The position numbers were made by a program, and so were the translations under genes. From Lutibacter sp. B1 (GTDB lineage: Bacteria; Bacteroidota; Bacteroidia; Flavobacteriales; Flavobacteriaceae): DNA of 64,000 bases. The notes beneath the pieces are model-generated. The model made no database searches. It was given only the letters and a program-made list of their open reading frames with translations, and was not told where the DNA came from. Shown one piece after another: positions 54,779-64,000 of the stretch. The stretch spans positions 100,664 through 164,663 of the forward strand of contig NZ_JAAZUI010000007.1 in the NCBI RefSeq assembly GCF_012524075.1, in the 5' to 3' direction. Each line of letters begins with the position of its first letter. Positions within the stretch are counted from its first letter, which is position 1.

Positions 54779-57700
54779 TATTCTTCGCTAACTAAAAAAT
54801 CAAATAGCTTTAAGTAAGTAACATATTCATCTTTAATTAATGTAGCATAATCTTCATCATCAAAACGAATAGTAGTTTTCACTATTTGATCGTACATTAA
54901 TAAGCTACGTTCTATTTCGTCAAAAACACTTTCAATATTAGATTCATCAAACTGACTGTAATATGTAAGGTTTTCTTGAAGTACGGTTTTTAATTCTGAC
55001 ACTAATTTTCGAGCTTTTTCTTTTTTATTTAGACTGTAATATAAATCTACATAAGAAATTAGCATACTGTAATGTCCAAATTTATGTACAGGCATTTTTT
55101 CTATTGATATATCTAATATTTCTTCCGCTTTATCTAATTTATTTTCTTCAATTAAAGTTCTGGCTAAGCGTTCCATATTATTGCGGTAGGTAACAGAATT
55201 TTTTCTAGTTTCAGGATCCAAATAAATGTTATCATCGGTAATATTTCTCCAATCCCAATTCTTTATGTTTTCATACATGATATCTGTATTAATTCGGCCC
55301 ATTTCAAAGAAATTTCCTTCATTAGGAGTTTTTATAGGTACAAATTTATAGGTCATACCGTCAAGTTGTAAATAATCTTTTAGCCAAATATATTCTTCAT
55401 CAGCTTGGGCACCACCTGTAAAATAAATAGGTTTTTCCCAGTTATTGTTAGCTAAAATATCTAACATCAATATTCTATTTTTAGATAAAGCATTATCAAC
55501 TTCAATATCAATAAAAGGAACAATTAAATCAGCATCTTTTTGGGCAACAATTCCATTTTTTAAAACGGCTTCTTTATCTACAGGAATTCTAATTTTATTT
55601 GTAGGAAGTATTTTTTCAGGATTCCCATCATCATCTAAATCGTAGAAAGTAACTTCTTTATCACTTTCAATCCATTTCATAAAATAGTCAATATCAACAA
55701 CAGAGTCTTTTAACTGAGGAAAAATTTCAGCAAAATAATAAGCAACATCCAAAGTTCCCCACTTATATTTATCGTGAGTTAATTGAGAAGGTATTGGATC
55801 AGCTTTGTAGGTTTTACGCTTCATTTGATCTATATACCAATCTGTTTGAAAAAGGCTGGTATTTATCAGTTTTATATCGGTTCTATGATTTTCTACTTCT
55901 TGCATGTACCAAAGTGGGAAAGTATCATTATCACCAATGGTGAATAAAATAGCATTTTCATCACAAGAATCTAAATAAGCTTTTGCGTTTAAATGGGAAG
56001 TATATCTGTTTGAGCGGTCGTGATCATCCCAATTTTCAAAAGCCATAAGTGTAGGAACCACTGCTAATGAAATTAAAGTAACTGCAATGGCAACTATTTT
56101 TTTATCGACATATTTTTTTAAGTATTCGTATAATGCAATTACACCAAATCCTACCCAAATAGCAAAAATGTAAAACGAACCAACTACAGCATAATCTCGT
56201 TCACGCGGTTCAAACGGTTTTGGATTTGTGTAAAAAATAATTGCCAAACCTGTAAAAGCAAAGAAAAGTAATAGCGTGTAAAAGTCTTTTTTATCATTTT
56301 TAAAATGAAATACAAGACCTATTATACCTAAAATGAAAGGAAGGAAATAATAGGTATTTCTACCTTTGTTATTTTTAACATCGGAAGGAAGATTTGATTG
56401 GGGACCTAAACGTAATTCGTCAATAAATTTAATGCCGCTAATCCAATTACCGTTTTGTAAATCTAATTGTCCTTGTTCATCATTTTGCCTTCCAACAAAA
56501 TTCCACATAAAATACCTGCCATACATATAACCGAATTGAAAATCGACCATAAATTTGATGTTTTCAATAAAAGTTGGTCTTCTTTTACTATTTTGAGGAA
56601 TTCCGGCAATTGCTTTGTAGTTTTTAATAACAGAAGCGTCAGTGCTTACCATCCTCGGAATAATACCTTTATGTTTACTGCTCCAATTTGGGAGAGCGTC
56701 TTTATAGTTATTTACAATAACATACTTACCTAATTTTTCGTCTTTCTCATACTTAGGTTTGTCATCTTTAGTAGGATTGTTTTTATCAGCTTCTCTATTG
56801 TAAATTATAGAATAATAAGTATCATAAAAAACATTAGCATCACCATATTGCTCACGGTTATAATACGCCAATAATTCACGTGCACTTGAAGGGTTATTTT
56901 CATTTATAGTAGTGTCAGCGTTGGCTCTAATAGGCAACATTAACCATGATGAAAACCCAATAATAATAAATAAAATAGATAAAACTAAGGTGTTAGCTTC
57001 AACATATCCTTTTTTATGAGTATAGTTTAAGCTAAAATAAAATAAAGCAATTAATAAAATTCCTGCAATTATACTTCCGGAGTTAAAAGGAAGTCCTATT
57101 GAATTCACAAAAAATAATTCTAAAGCACTAAAGTATTTTAATGTAAAAGGGAAAAGCATTTTAAACACGAAAACAAGTACCAAAATGGCAACAATATTTG
57201 CAATTATGAATTGCTTAAGATTCAATTTTTTGTATTTTTTGAAGATGTATAAAAATACTATTGAAGGAATTACTAAAAGAGATAAAATATGTACTCCAAA
57301 AGATAATCCAACAACAAAACTAATTAACAGTAACCATTTGTTACCTTGAGGCTTATTATCCATTTCTTCTTCCCAACGCAATCCTAACCAAAATAGAAGT
57401 GCCATTAGAAATGATGACATAGCGTATACCTCTCCTTCAACTGCGCTAAACCAAAAACTATCTGAAAATGTATAAGTTAAAGCTCCAACTAAACCACTTC
57501 CTAAAATAGCAATAGAAGTGTTTATTGAAAGGTTTTCAGAGTTTTTTATTAATTTTTTTGCCAAGGCTGTTATAGTCCAAAACATGAAAAGGATAGTGAA
57601 AGCACTAGCTAAGGCAGACATAAAGTTTACCATTTTTGCTATTTCAGTTACATCACTTGTAAACATAGCGAAAAATGCTCCAAGCATTTGAAATAAAGGT

Positions 57701-57867
57701 GCTCCCGGTGGGTGACCAACTTCTAATTTTACGGCTGTTGAAATATATTCTCCACAGTCCCAGTAACTAACAGTAGGCTCAATGGTTAGTGAATATGTTA
57801 TAAGTGCAATAACAAAAGTGAACCAACCAATTAGGGTGTTCCATTTAGTAAAATTGAATGAATTCAT
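54778..57867 (-). CDS. DUF2723 (GT117/TMEM260-like) membrane protein
   Basis: 1029 residues. The N-terminal half has about 12 membrane segments and the family signature EPTVSYWDCGEYISTAVKLEVGHPPGAPLF (about 29-58), with acidic residues and the HPPG loop in the first periplasmic loop. The C-terminal part (about 620-1029) is soluble and ends with TPR-like helices. DUF2723 proteins are GT-C-type glycosyltransferase homologues related to the human O-mannosyltransferase TMEM260, and are nearly universal in Bacteroidota. The sugar donor and acceptor here are unknown. It is coupled to the deacetylase gene by a one-base overlap. Confidence 0.88.
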   Translation of the reverse strand: MNSFNFTKWNTLIGWFTFVIALITYSLTIEPTVSYWDCGEYISTAVKLEVGHPPGAPLFQMLGAFFAMFTSDVTEIAKMVNFMSALASAFTILFMFWTITALAKKLIKNSENLSINTSIAILGSGLVGALTYTFSDSFWFSAVEGEVYAMSSFLMALLFWLGLRWEEEMDNKPQGNKWLLLISFVVGLSFGVHILSLLVIPSIVFLYIFKKYKKLNLKQFIIANIVAILVLVFVFKMLFPFTLKYFSALELFFVNSIGLPFNSGSIIAGILLIALFYFSLNYTHKKGYVEANTLVLSILFIIIGFSSWLMLPIRANADTTINENNPSSARELLAYYNREQYGDANVFYDTYYSIIYNREADKNNPTKDDKPKYEKDEKLGKYVIVNNYKDALPNWSSKHKGIIPRMVSTDASVIKNYKAIAGIPQNSKRRPTFIENIKFMVDFQFGYMYGRYFMWNFVGRQNDEQGQLDLQNGNWISGIKFIDELRLGPQSNLPSDVKNNKGRNTYYFLPFILGIIGLVFHFKNDKKDFYTLLLFFAFTGLAIIFYTNPKPFEPRERDYAVVGSFYIFAIWVGFGVIALYEYLKKYVDKKIVAIAVTLISLAVVPTLMAFENWDDHDRSNRYTSHLNAKAYLDSCDENAILFTIGDNDTFPLWYMQEVENHRTDIKLINTSLFQTDWYIDQMKRKTYKADPIPSQLTHDKYKWGTLDVAYYFAEIFPQLKDSVVDIDYFMKWIESDKEVTFYDLDDDGNPEKILPTNKIRIPVDKEAVLKNGIVAQKDADLIVPFIDIEVDNALSKNRILMLDILANNNWEKPIYFTGGAQADEEYIWLKDYLQLDGMTYKFVPIKTPNEGNFFEMGRINTDIMYENIKNWDWRNITDDNIYLDPETRKNSVTYRNNMERLARTLIEENKLDKAEEILDISIEKMPVHKFGHYSMLISYVDLYYSLNKKEKARKLVSELKTVLQENLTYYSQFDESNIESVFDEIERSLLMYDQIVKTTIRFDDEDYATLIKDEYVTYLKLFDFLVSEE

Positions 57868-57996
57868 ATAAAAAATTTTAACCGTGGCGAATTTAGTAAA
57901 ATTAAACTTAAATATTGAAAGTAAGAAAAGTATGGTATATTATTAGTGTATTAAAGATATGTTAAAGGTTAATTTGATAAAAAAATTAAAAAATTA

Positions 57997-58027
57997 TTTG
58001 CCGAATTAAAACTTTACTTTAAATTTG
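57997..58027 (+). promoter_or_regulatory. tRNA-Gln promoter
   Basis: TTTG (57997-58000), exactly 19 bp, TAAATTTG (58020-58027). The expected start is a few bases before the tRNA at 58039. Confidence 0.8.
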
Positions 58028-58038
58028 CACCCGCTTGA

Positions 58039-58109
58039 TGACCCATGGTGTAATGGTAGCACTCCGGTTTTTGGTACCGTCAGTCAAGGTTCGAGTCCTT
58101 GTGGGTCAA
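58039..58109 (+). tRNA. tRNA-Gln (anticodon UUG)
   Basis: A complete cloverleaf. The acceptor stem TGACCCA/TGGGTCA is perfect, the D stem starts GTG/CAC, and the T arm is CAAGG-TTCGAGT-CCTTG. The anticodon arm has loop TTTTGGT with TTG at 58071-58073. The outermost anticodon-stem pair is a C-U mismatch. CCA is not encoded. A dedicated promoter precedes it and a terminator follows. Confidence 0.97.
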
Positions 58110-58110
58110 C

Positions 58111-58143
58111 AAAAAAGCTTCAACTTAAGTTGAAGCTTTTTTT
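58111..58143. terminator. Bidirectional terminator after tRNA-Gln and the universal stress gene
   Basis: A 32 bp perfect palindrome (16 bp arms, AAAAAAGCTTCAACTT and its complement) ends in seven T. It serves the tRNA on plus and the stress-protein gene on minus. Confidence 0.92.
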
Positions 58144-58164
58144 ATGGTATTAATTTACAATAAG

Positions 58165-58995
58165 TTAAAGCTTAAATGTTACAACCGGCAATTTTGCATG
58201 GTTGGCTAAATCTTCTCCAATACTTCCATTAAATAGGTGGGCTAATCCGCGTCTTCCATGTGTATTCAAAACAATTACATCAGCATCAATAAGTTTTGAG
58301 AAATTTAAAATACCTGATTCAATTGATACATCATTATAAATATTCAAAGTATAGTCACCTAAATCATAATCATTAATAAAGTTTCTTATTGCATCACTAG
58401 ATTCTTTAGTGGTTTCAAAATTATGAATTGTATTTATTTTAAGTAGATGAAGTTTTGCATTGAATAAAGAAGCAAAATCAAGAATTTTTTGAAAAGCTAC
58501 TCTGTTGTCATATTTGAAATTAGAAGCAAAAACAATATTTTCAACTTTAAATTCATCAACTTCTTGCTTAATAACAAGAACGGGCACCTCAGAATTTCTA
58601 ACAACTTTTTCAGTATTGGAACCAACTAACATTTCTTCAAGTCCTGAAGCTCCTTGCGAGCCCATTACTATCAAATCAACGTTTTTCTTTTTGCTTTCGT
58701 CAATTATTCCATCATAAGCTTTATGGAATAGTACAGAATCTTCAACTTCAATACCTTCTAAAAAAGGAAGCTTTTTAAAGTCGTCAAACTTTTCATGTGC
58801 TCTTTTTAAAAATAATAAAGCTGTAGGTGTATTATTTGAGGCTCCATAGCTAGAAGGGTCCACAACACCTGTAGGGAGCTCAAGCATATGTAAAAGATAT
58901 ATTTTTGAATTGGTCTGTCTAGCTATATCTGCAGCAACTTTTGCTGCATACTCTGCTTGAATTGAAAAATCAATGGGAACTAAAATACTTTTCAT
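58165..58995 (-). CDS. Universal stress protein with two Usp domains
   Basis: 276 residues from the ATG at 58995. The reading frame is open for another 63 codons upstream, but that part is unlike any Usp and would run over the rimP leader. The first domain is about 1-150 (MKSILVPIDFS start; ATP-binding GSQGASGLEEMLVGS). The second is about 155-276 (THGRRGLAHLFNGSIGE). Both keep the G-x2-G-x9-G-S nucleotide signature. It is cytoplasmic and probably a stress or energy sensor. The promoter box is at 59017-59024. Confidence 0.9.
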   Translation of the reverse strand: MKSILVPIDFSIQAEYAAKVAADIARQTNSKIYLLHMLELPTGVVDPSSYGASNNTPTALLFLKRAHEKFDDFKKLPFLEGIEVEDSVLFHKAYDGIIDESKKKNVDLIVMGSQGASGLEEMLVGSNTEKVVRNSEVPVLVIKQEVDEFKVENIVFASNFKYDNRVAFQKILDFASLFNAKLHLLKINTIHNFETTKESSDAIRNFINDYDLGDYTLNIYNDVSIESGILNFSKLIDADVIVLNTHGRRGLAHLFNGSIGEDLANHAKLPVVTFKL

Positions 58996-59016
58996 GTTTA
59001 ATTTAGGTTTCAACGC

Positions 59017-59024
59017 CAAATGTA
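59017..59024 (-). promoter_or_regulatory. -7 box for the universal stress gene
   Basis: The minus strand reads TACATTTG, 21 bp upstream of the ATG at 58995. This supports the shorter start. Confidence 0.55.
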
Positions 59025-59084
59025 AAGTTAATAATTTAAATTTAAAAAGAAGAATCATTTTTTTACCATTTAAAAAAATGTTAC

Positions 59085-59092
59085 TATATTTG
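59085..59092 (+). promoter_or_regulatory. -7 box for rimP-nusA-infB
   Basis: TATATTTG, with TTTA at 59062-59065 exactly 19 bp upstream as a near-match to the -33 TTTG. The leader to rimP is about 55 nt. Confidence 0.6.
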
Positions 59093-59119
59093 CACCGAAT
59101 TAGTATAGTTAGAGGATAG

Positions 59120-59145
59120 GAGGGGACATTAAGTCCCCTCTTTTT
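59120..59145 (+). promoter_or_regulatory. Terminator-like hairpin in the rimP leader (candidate attenuator)
   Basis: GAGGGGAC pairs perfectly with GTCCCCTC around ATTAA and is followed by five T. This is the shape of an intrinsic terminator, yet it ends only 8 bp before the rimP ATG and downstream of the promoter box. It could stop most transcripts unless read-through is allowed, or it could occlude initiation. Confidence 0.65.
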
Positions 59146-59153
59146 ATAGCAAG

Positions 59154-59618
59154 ATGGATAAAGAAAGAATAATAAAGTTGGCAAACGAAGCTATTGAACA
59201 AAACCCAGAGTTGTTTTTAATAGATTTACAATTTTTGGCCGATAATAAAATTTATGTTGAGGTTGATGGAGATAAAGGTGTGCCTTTAAAAGAGTGCATA
59301 AGAATTAGTAGGGAGATTGAACATAATTTAGATAGAGAGGAAGAAGATTTTTCGTTAGAAGTTACTTCGCCAGATGTTTCCCACCCTTTAAGGTTAAAAA
59401 GGCAGTATAAAAAAAATATCAATCGTATATTAAATGTTATACTGCAAGATAATACTACAATTGAAGGTGTTTTAAAAAAAGTTACTGATGACGATTTTAT
59501 ACTTGAGTGGAAAACAAGAGAACCTAAACCTGTAGGAAAAGGAAAAATAACTGTTATTAAAACAGAAACAATACCGTTTGTAAATGTTTTAGAGGCAAAA
59601 GTGAAAATAATATTTTAA
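59154..59618 (+). CDS. rimP: Ribosome maturation factor RimP
   Basis: 154 residues. The N-terminal alpha/beta domain has LFLIDLQFLADNKIYVEVDGDKGVPLKECIRISREIE and the block SLEVTSPDVSHPLRLKRQYKKNINR. A C-terminal SH3-like domain follows (about 85-154). It is needed for 30S assembly. It is first in rimP-nusA-infB, 12 bp before nusA, with a terminator-like hairpin in its leader. Confidence 0.95.
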   Translation: MDKERIIKLANEAIEQNPELFLIDLQFLADNKIYVEVDGDKGVPLKECIRISREIEHNLDREEEDFSLEVTSPDVSHPLRLKRQYKKNINRILNVILQDNTTIEGVLKKVTDDDFILEWKTREPKPVGKGKITVIKTETIPFVNVLEAKVKIIF

Positions 59619-59630
59619 TTAAGTGAATGC

Positions 59631-60890
59631 ATGGAAAATATAGCATTAATAGAGTCTTTTTCAGAATTTAAAGGAGATAAAAATATTGATAGAGTTACTC
59701 TAATGGCAATTCTGGAAGAAGTGTTTAGAGCTGCTTTGAAAAGAAAATTTGGATCTGATGATAATTTTGATATTATTATAAATCCAGATAAAGGAGATAT
59801 GGAAATTTGGAGAAATAGAATTGTTGTAGCAGACGGAGAAGTAGAAGATCCAAATGAAGAAATTGAACTTACAGAAGCTCGTAAAATAGAACCGGATTTT
59901 GAAATTGGTGAAGATGTTTCTGAAGAAGTGAAATTAGTAGATTTAGGAAGAAGAGCTATTTTAGCATTACGTCAAAATCTAATCTCTAAAATTCATGAGC
60001 ATGATAGTACAAATACGTTTAAACAATTTAAAGATTTAGAAGGTGATATTTATAGTGCAGAAGTGCACCATATTCGTCATAATGCTGTAATTTTGTTGGA
60101 TGATGATGGAAATGAAATTGTTTTACCAAAAAGTGAGCAAATAAGATCTGACTATTTTAGAAAAGGAGATTCGGTTCGAGGAATTATAAAAACAGTTGAA
60201 TTAAGAGGTAATAAACCTGTAATTATAATGTCCAGAACAGCACCTGAGTTTTTAGAAAAATTATTTGAGCAAGAAATTCCTGAAGTTTTTGATGGTTTAA
60301 TTACCATTGAAGGTGTTGCAAGAATTCCAGGTGAAAAAGCAAAAGTAGCTGTAGATTCTTATGATGATAGAATTGATCCTGTTGGAGCTTGTGTGGGTAT
60401 GAAAGGATCACGTATTCATGGAATTGTTCGTGAATTAGGAAATGAAAATATTGATGTAATTAATTATACAAAAAACACTCAATTATACATTGCAAGAGCA
60501 TTAAGTCCTGCCAAAGTAGTTTCAATGGTAATCCATGAAGAAGAAGGTAGAGAAGATGGTAAAAAAGGAAGAGTAGATGTTTTCTTACAACCGGAAGAAG
60601 TTTCAAAAGCAATAGGTAAAAACGGAGTAAATATTCGTTTAGCATCACAATTAACAGGATTTGAATTAGATGTTCAGCGAGAGGGAGTTGAAGCTGAAGA
60701 TGATGTTGAATTAACCGAATTCTCTGATGAAATTGAAGATTGGGTAATTCAAGAATTTAAAAATATTGGTTTAGATACTGCACGTAGTGTACTTGAAAAA
60801 GATGTTAAAGAACTTTTAAAAAGAACTGATTTAGAAGAAGAAACTATTTTAGAGGTTCAAAAAATATTAAGAGAAGAATTTGAAGATTAA
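59631..60890 (+). CDS. nusA: Transcription termination/antitermination factor NusA
   Basis: 419 residues. The N-terminal RNA-polymerase-binding domain spans about 1-130. An S1 domain follows (about 135-200, LEGDIYSAEVHHIRHNAVILLDDDGNEIVLPKSEQ). Then come KH1 (CVGMKGSRIHGIVRELGNENIDVINY) and KH2 (IGKNGVNIRLASQLTGFELDV). A short acidic C-terminal stretch remains in place of the two repeats of E. coli NusA, usual for Bacteroidota. NusA is known to regulate its own operon in E. coli, which is relevant to the rimP-leader hairpin. Confidence 0.96.
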   Translation: MENIALIESFSEFKGDKNIDRVTLMAILEEVFRAALKRKFGSDDNFDIIINPDKGDMEIWRNRIVVADGEVEDPNEEIELTEARKIEPDFEIGEDVSEEVKLVDLGRRAILALRQNLISKIHEHDSTNTFKQFKDLEGDIYSAEVHHIRHNAVILLDDDGNEIVLPKSEQIRSDYFRKGDSVRGIIKTVELRGNKPVIIMSRTAPEFLEKLFEQEIPEVFDGLITIEGVARIPGEKAKVAVDSYDDRIDPVGACVGMKGSRIHGIVRELGNENIDVINYTKNTQLYIARALSPAKVVSMVIHEEEGREDGKKGRVDVFLQPEEVSKAIGKNGVNIRLASQLTGFELDVQREGVEAEDDVELTEFSDEIEDWVIQEFKNIGLDTARSVLEKDVKELLKRTDLEEETILEVQKILREEFED

Positions 60891-60931
60891 TTATCTGAAA
60901 TTTCAACAATAATTGGCTAAAAATAAAATAT

Positions 60932-63754
60932 ATGGCTGAAAACAAAACAATGAGACTAAACAAGGTATTACGAGAATTGAACATTTCTTTAGATAGAGCT
61001 GTTGAACATCTGGCAAGCCACGGTTATGAAGTGGAAGCTAGACCAACAACAAAAATTTCTGAAGATGAGTACGAAGTATTATTGGATGGTTTTCAAACAG
61101 ATAGAAGTAAAAAAGCAGCTTCTAAAGAGGTAAGTGAAGAGAAACGAAAAGAAAAAGAAGCACTGCGAATAGCTCTTGAAGAAAAGTTAGAAAAACAACG
61201 TATTGAGGAAGAAGCTAAAAAAGTTGTTGTTAAAGCCAAAGCTGAAAAATTAGAGATTAAAACTGTTGGTAAAATTGATATTGAACCTAAAGAAGAGGTT
61301 GTAATAGAAAAACCAAAAGATAAAGTTGAACAACCAAAGCCTGTTGAAGAAACTAAAGAGGAAAAAGTTGAGGAGGTTGTTAAAGAAAAAACCGAAGTTG
61401 TAACACCTTCAACACCAAAAGAGGTAGAGGTAAAGGTTGAAAAACCAGAAATTGAAAAACCAAAAGAGAGTGTTAAAGAAACTGTAGAGCCTGTTGTTAA
61501 AAAAGAAGAAAAAGTTGAAAGCCCTAAAGAAGAGGTAAAAGCAATTGAAGAAGAAAAAGTAGACACTCCTGTTTCAACAACAATAGAAACACAATATAAA
61601 AAATTAGAAGGGCCAAGAATTACCGGGAAAACAATAGATTTAAAACAATTTGAGAGACCAAAAAAGAAAAAACCGGAACCAGTTGTTAAAAAAGAAGAAA
61701 CTGACGCAAATAAAAAGAAGCGTAGAAGAATAAAAAAAGCACCACTTCCTGCTAATAAAAAACCTGCTGAAGCAGGACAAAATAGAGGGCCAAATAGAGG
61801 TAATCAAAAACGTGGTCCTGTTAGAAAATCTATTATTAAAGAAGAACCTTCTGAAGCAGAAGTACAAAAACAAGTAAGGGAAACCTTAGAAAAACTTCAA
61901 GGTAAATCTAAAAAAGGAAAAGGAGCTAAATATAGAAGAGATAAAAGAGATTTACACCGTCAGCAAACTCAAAAAGACATTGAGCAACAAGAAGCTGAAA
62001 GCAAAATATTAAAAGTAACAGAGTTTGTTACTGTTAGTGAAATTGCTACAATGATGGATATACCAGTAACCAATATTATTTCTGCATGTATGTCATTAGG
62101 AATGATGGTAACAATGAATCAACGTTTAGATGCAGAAACCTTAACTATTGTTGCTGAAGAATTTGATTATACGGTTGAATTTGTTGGAGCTGAGGTTGAA
62201 GAATCAATTGAAGAACATGTAGATACAGCAGAAGAATTAGAAACAAGAGCGCCAATTATTACGGTGATGGGACATGTTGACCATGGTAAAACTTCATTAT
62301 TAGATTATATTAGAGAAGAAAATGTTATTGCAGGTGAATCTGGAGGAATAACACAACATATTGGAGCTTATGGAGTAAAATTAAAAAATGGTCAAAAAAT
62401 AGCCTTTTTAGATACACCTGGTCACGAAGCATTTACAGCAATGCGTGCTCGTGGAGCTCAAGTAACCGATTTGGTTATAATTGTTATTGCTGCTGATGAT
62501 GATGTTATGCCACAAACAAAAGAAGCAATTAGTCATGCTCAAGCAGCGGGAGTGCCAATTGTTTTTGCAATTAATAAAATTGATAAACCAAATGCTAATC
62601 CAGACAAAATAAAAGAGCAATTGTCAGCTATGAATTTATTAGTTGAAGATTGGGGTGGTAAAATACAATCTCATAATATTTCAGCTAAAACAGGTCTTGG
62701 TGTAGATGAATTACTTGAGAAAGTTTTATTGGAAGCTGAAATGCTAGATTTAAAAGCGAACCCTAATAAAAATGCTATAGGTACTGTTGTAGAAGCATTA
62801 CTTGATAAAGGTCGTGGATATGTTTCAACAATTTTAGTACAAGAAGGTACATTAAGAATTGGTGATTATATGTTGGCAGGTAAACATAGCGGAAAAGTAA
62901 AAGCTATGTTTGATGAACGAGGAAATAATATGAAAGAAGCTGGTCCTTCAACACCGGTTTCTATTCTTGGTTTAGATGGAGCTCCTCAAGCAGGTGATAA
63001 ATTTCATGTATTTGAAGATGAAAAAGAAGCTAAGCAAATAGCAGCAAAACGTTCACAATTACAGCGTGAACAATCTGTTCGAACTCAACGACATATCACA
63101 TTAGATGAAATAGGTCGTAGAATTGCGCTTGGTGATTTTAAAGAGTTAAACATAATTCTAAAAGGTGATGTTGATGGTTCTGTTGAAGCATTAACAGATT
63201 CATTCCAAAAACTTTCAACAGGTGAAATTCAAGTAAATATAATTCATAAAGGGGTTGGTGCAATTACTGAGTCTGATGTGTTATTAGCTTCAGCATCTGA
63301 TGCGATTATTGTTGGATTTAATGTACGTCCGTCTGGAAATGCAAGAATATTAGCTGAAAATGAAGAAATTGATATTAGAACATACTCAATTATTTATGAT
63401 GCTATTAATGACTTGCGTGATGCGATGGAGGGAATGTTATCTCCTGAAATGAAAGAAGAAATTACGGGTAATGTTGAGATACGAGAAGTTTATAAAATTT
63501 CTAAAGTTGGAAATATTGCCGGTTGTATGGTTATAAGTGGTAAAATATTTAGAAATTCTAAAATAAGAATTATTAGAGATAGTGTAGTTATTTATTCAGG
63601 AGAACTTACATCATTAAAACGATTTAAAGATGATGTGAAAGAAGTAGCAAAAGGTTATGACTGTGGTTTACAAATAAAAAATTACAATGATATACAAATT
63701 GGAGATGTTATAGAAGCATACCATGAAGTTGAGGTTAAAAAGAAATTGAAATAA
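60932..63754 (+). CDS. infB: Translation initiation factor IF-2
   Basis: 940 residues. Residues 1-60 form the IF2_N-like helical domain. About 65-330 are a Lys/Glu/Pro/Val-rich low-complexity linker, and a second IF2_N-like domain lies near 365-415. The G domain starts at Gly447 with [14 protein letters not shown], followed by [15 protein letters not shown] and the NKID and SAKTGLG boxes. Domains II to IV end in EVEVKKKLK. It delivers initiator fMet-tRNA to the ribosome. It is the last gene of rimP-nusA-infB. Confidence 0.98.
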   Translation: MAENKTMRLNKVLRELNISLDRAVEHLASHGYEVEARPTTKISEDEYEVLLDGFQTDRSKKAASKEVSEEKRKEKEALRIALEEKLEKQRIEEEAKKVVVKAKAEKLEIKTVGKIDIEPKEEVVIEKPKDKVEQPKPVEETKEEKVEEVVKEKTEVVTPSTPKEVEVKVEKPEIEKPKESVKETVEPVVKKEEKVESPKEEVKAIEEEKVDTPVSTTIETQYKKLEGPRITGKTIDLKQFERPKKKKPEPVVKKEETDANKKKRRRIKKAPLPANKKPAEAGQNRGPNRGNQKRGPVRKSIIKEEPSEAEVQKQVRETLEKLQGKSKKGKGAKYRRDKRDLHRQQTQKDIEQQEAESKILKVTEFVTVSEIATMMDIPVTNIISACMSLGMMVTMNQRLDAETLTIVAEEFDYTVEFVGAEVEESIEEHVDTAEELETRAPIITVMGHVDHGKTSLLDYIREENVIAGESGGITQHIGAYGVKLKNGQKIAFLDTPGHEAFTAMRARGAQVTDLVIIVIAADDDVMPQTKEAISHAQAAGVPIVFAINKIDKPNANPDKIKEQLSAMNLLVEDWGGKIQSHNISAKTGLGVDELLEKVLLEAEMLDLKANPNKNAIGTVVEALLDKGRGYVSTILVQEGTLRIGDYMLAGKHSGKVKAMFDERGNNMKEAGPSTPVSILGLDGAPQAGDKFHVFEDEKEAKQIAAKRSQLQREQSVRTQRHITLDEIGRRIALGDFKELNIILKGDVDGSVEALTDSFQKLSTGEIQVNIIHKGVGAITESDVLLASASDAIIVGFNVRPSGNARILAENEEIDIRTYSIIYDAINDLRDAMEGMLSPEMKEEITGNVEIREVYKISKVGNIAGCMVISGKIFRNSKIRIIRDSVVIYSGELTSLKRFKDDVKEVAKGYDCGLQIKNYNDIQIGDVIEAYHEVEVKKKLK

Positions 63755-63818
63755 TTCGAGATAAAATCATCAGTTAAAATAAAAAAGCGTGCAGCACTAT
63801 CTCATAAACTGTGTAAAT

Positions 63819-63854
63819 AAAAATATCGGGGGTTGCAACCCCCGATATTTTTTT
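63819..63854 (+). terminator. Strong palindromic terminator between infB and the transposase
   Basis: Perfect inverted repeat with 17 bp arms centred on GGGGGTTG/CAACCCCC, ending in four further T. It either ends rimP-nusA-infB or belongs to the insertion sequence and shields its transposase from read-through. Confidence 0.88.
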
Positions 63855-63880
63855 GTTTAATTTTAAACTTTTCTACAGTC

Positions 63881-64000
63881 ATGAAGAAAGAAGATTTATT
63901 AAGTAATGATTTTCTGAAGCAGTTTACATCGGGCGAAGAGCTCAATGATTTTCTAAAACAGATTCAGAAACGTGGTATTGAAAAGATGCTTGAAGGCGAG
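63881..64000 (+). CDS. IS256-family (Mutator-type) transposase, N-terminal fragment
   Basis: 40 codons are visible, with the frame open to the window end. The N-terminus (MKKEDLLSNDFLKQFTSGEE, then LNDFLKQIQKRGIEKMLEGE) is the typical start of IS256/Mutator-type transposases of Bacteroidota, just before their DDE core. The gene is complete at its 5' end. Base use (gaagagctc, atcgggcga) is somewhat less AT-rich than neighbouring genes, as expected for a mobile element. Confidence 0.85.
   Translation, partial: MKKEDLLSNDFLKQFTSGEELNDFLKQIQKRGIEKMLEGE

Larger units (their letters stand above)
63755..64000 (+). mobile_element. Left part of an IS256-type insertion sequence (truncated by window end)
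   Basis: The transposase begins at 63881. The terminal repeat probably lies within about 63787-63815 (around GCACTATCTCATAAACTG), but the exact end cannot be set without the right end. A 34 bp perfect palindrome sits between this and the transposase. Confidence 0.5.

Noticed and set aside
58996..59184. N-terminal extension of the universal stress protein
   Set aside because: Usp proteins start at MKSILVPIDFS. The extension covers the gene's own -7 box and the rimP leader.
61093..61566. Long open frame antisense to infB (157 codons)
   Set aside because: It is the shadow of the Lys/Glu/Val-rich linker of IF-2 and yields a Ser/Thr/Phe-rich low-complexity product with no start context.

Overview
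The window is AT-rich chromosomal DNA from a member of the Bacteroidota, almost certainly family Flavobacteriaceae. The evidence is tandem SusC/SusD pairs, paired ExbD proteins, a DUF2723 membrane protein, a DUF5686 protein, the flavobacterial housekeeping gene order, and repeated promoters of the Bacteroidota type (TTTG, about 19 bp, TAnnTTTG). I cannot name the genus.

Layout. 1-11.9 kb is housekeeping: two exbD genes, a small outer-membrane barrel, rpoN with a small membrane-protein gene, asnS, an RND/MMPL exporter, a DUF5686 barrel protein, frr and pyrH. 12.0-46.0 kb is a large beta-mannan (acetylated galacto/glucomannan) utilisation locus. It holds an esterase/aldo-keto reductase/CE2 operon, two paralogous AraC regulators, a first SusC/SusD pair, and a minus-strand operon of SusC2-SusD2-TIG lipoprotein-FAS1 lipoprotein-GH27. 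It also holds a plus-strand operon GH26-symporter-GH130-epimerase-GH26-GH5, then a GH3 enzyme and a second symporter. 46-48.7 kb is tsf, rpsB, rpsI and rplM. 48.8-59 kb carries a PEGA-like protein, polA, a metallophosphoesterase, a thioredoxin-fold protein without cysteines, a polysaccharide deacetylase, a DUF2723 protein, tRNA-Gln(UUG) and a universal stress protein. 59.1-63.8 kb is rimP-nusA-infB. The window ends inside the transposase of an IS256-type element.

How the locus should work (inference from families). Secreted or lipid-anchored GH26/GH5 mannanases cut the backbone, GH27 removes alpha-galactose, the CE2 and SGNH esterases remove acetyl groups, and GH3 trims non-reducing beta-linked sugars. 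The surface lipoproteins and two SusCD complexes bind and import oligosaccharides. A sodium symporter moves mannobiose across the inner membrane. The epimerase converts it to mannosyl-glucose, and the GH130 enzyme phosphorolyses that to mannose-1-phosphate plus glucose, as in the pathway known from Bacteroides fragilis.

Main observations. (1) Five promoters of the locus share an AT-rich operator-like motif (core WAAATARTATCA) at fixed spacing from the -7 box: 39 bp at three promoters (SusC1, SusC2, GH26 operon) and 60 bp at two (CE2 operon, GH3). The 21 bp difference is two helical turns. (2) The locus lies exactly between tsf and pyrH, splitting the widely conserved rpsB-tsf-pyrH-frr order. 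(3) Two inverted copies of an approximately 80 bp hairpin repeat bracket the GH27-to-GH5 core. (4) PolA has lost three of four proofreading-exonuclease carboxylates. (5) A terminator-like hairpin sits just before the rimP start codon. (6) A lipoprotein joins three FAS1 domains to carbohydrate-binding-like modules.
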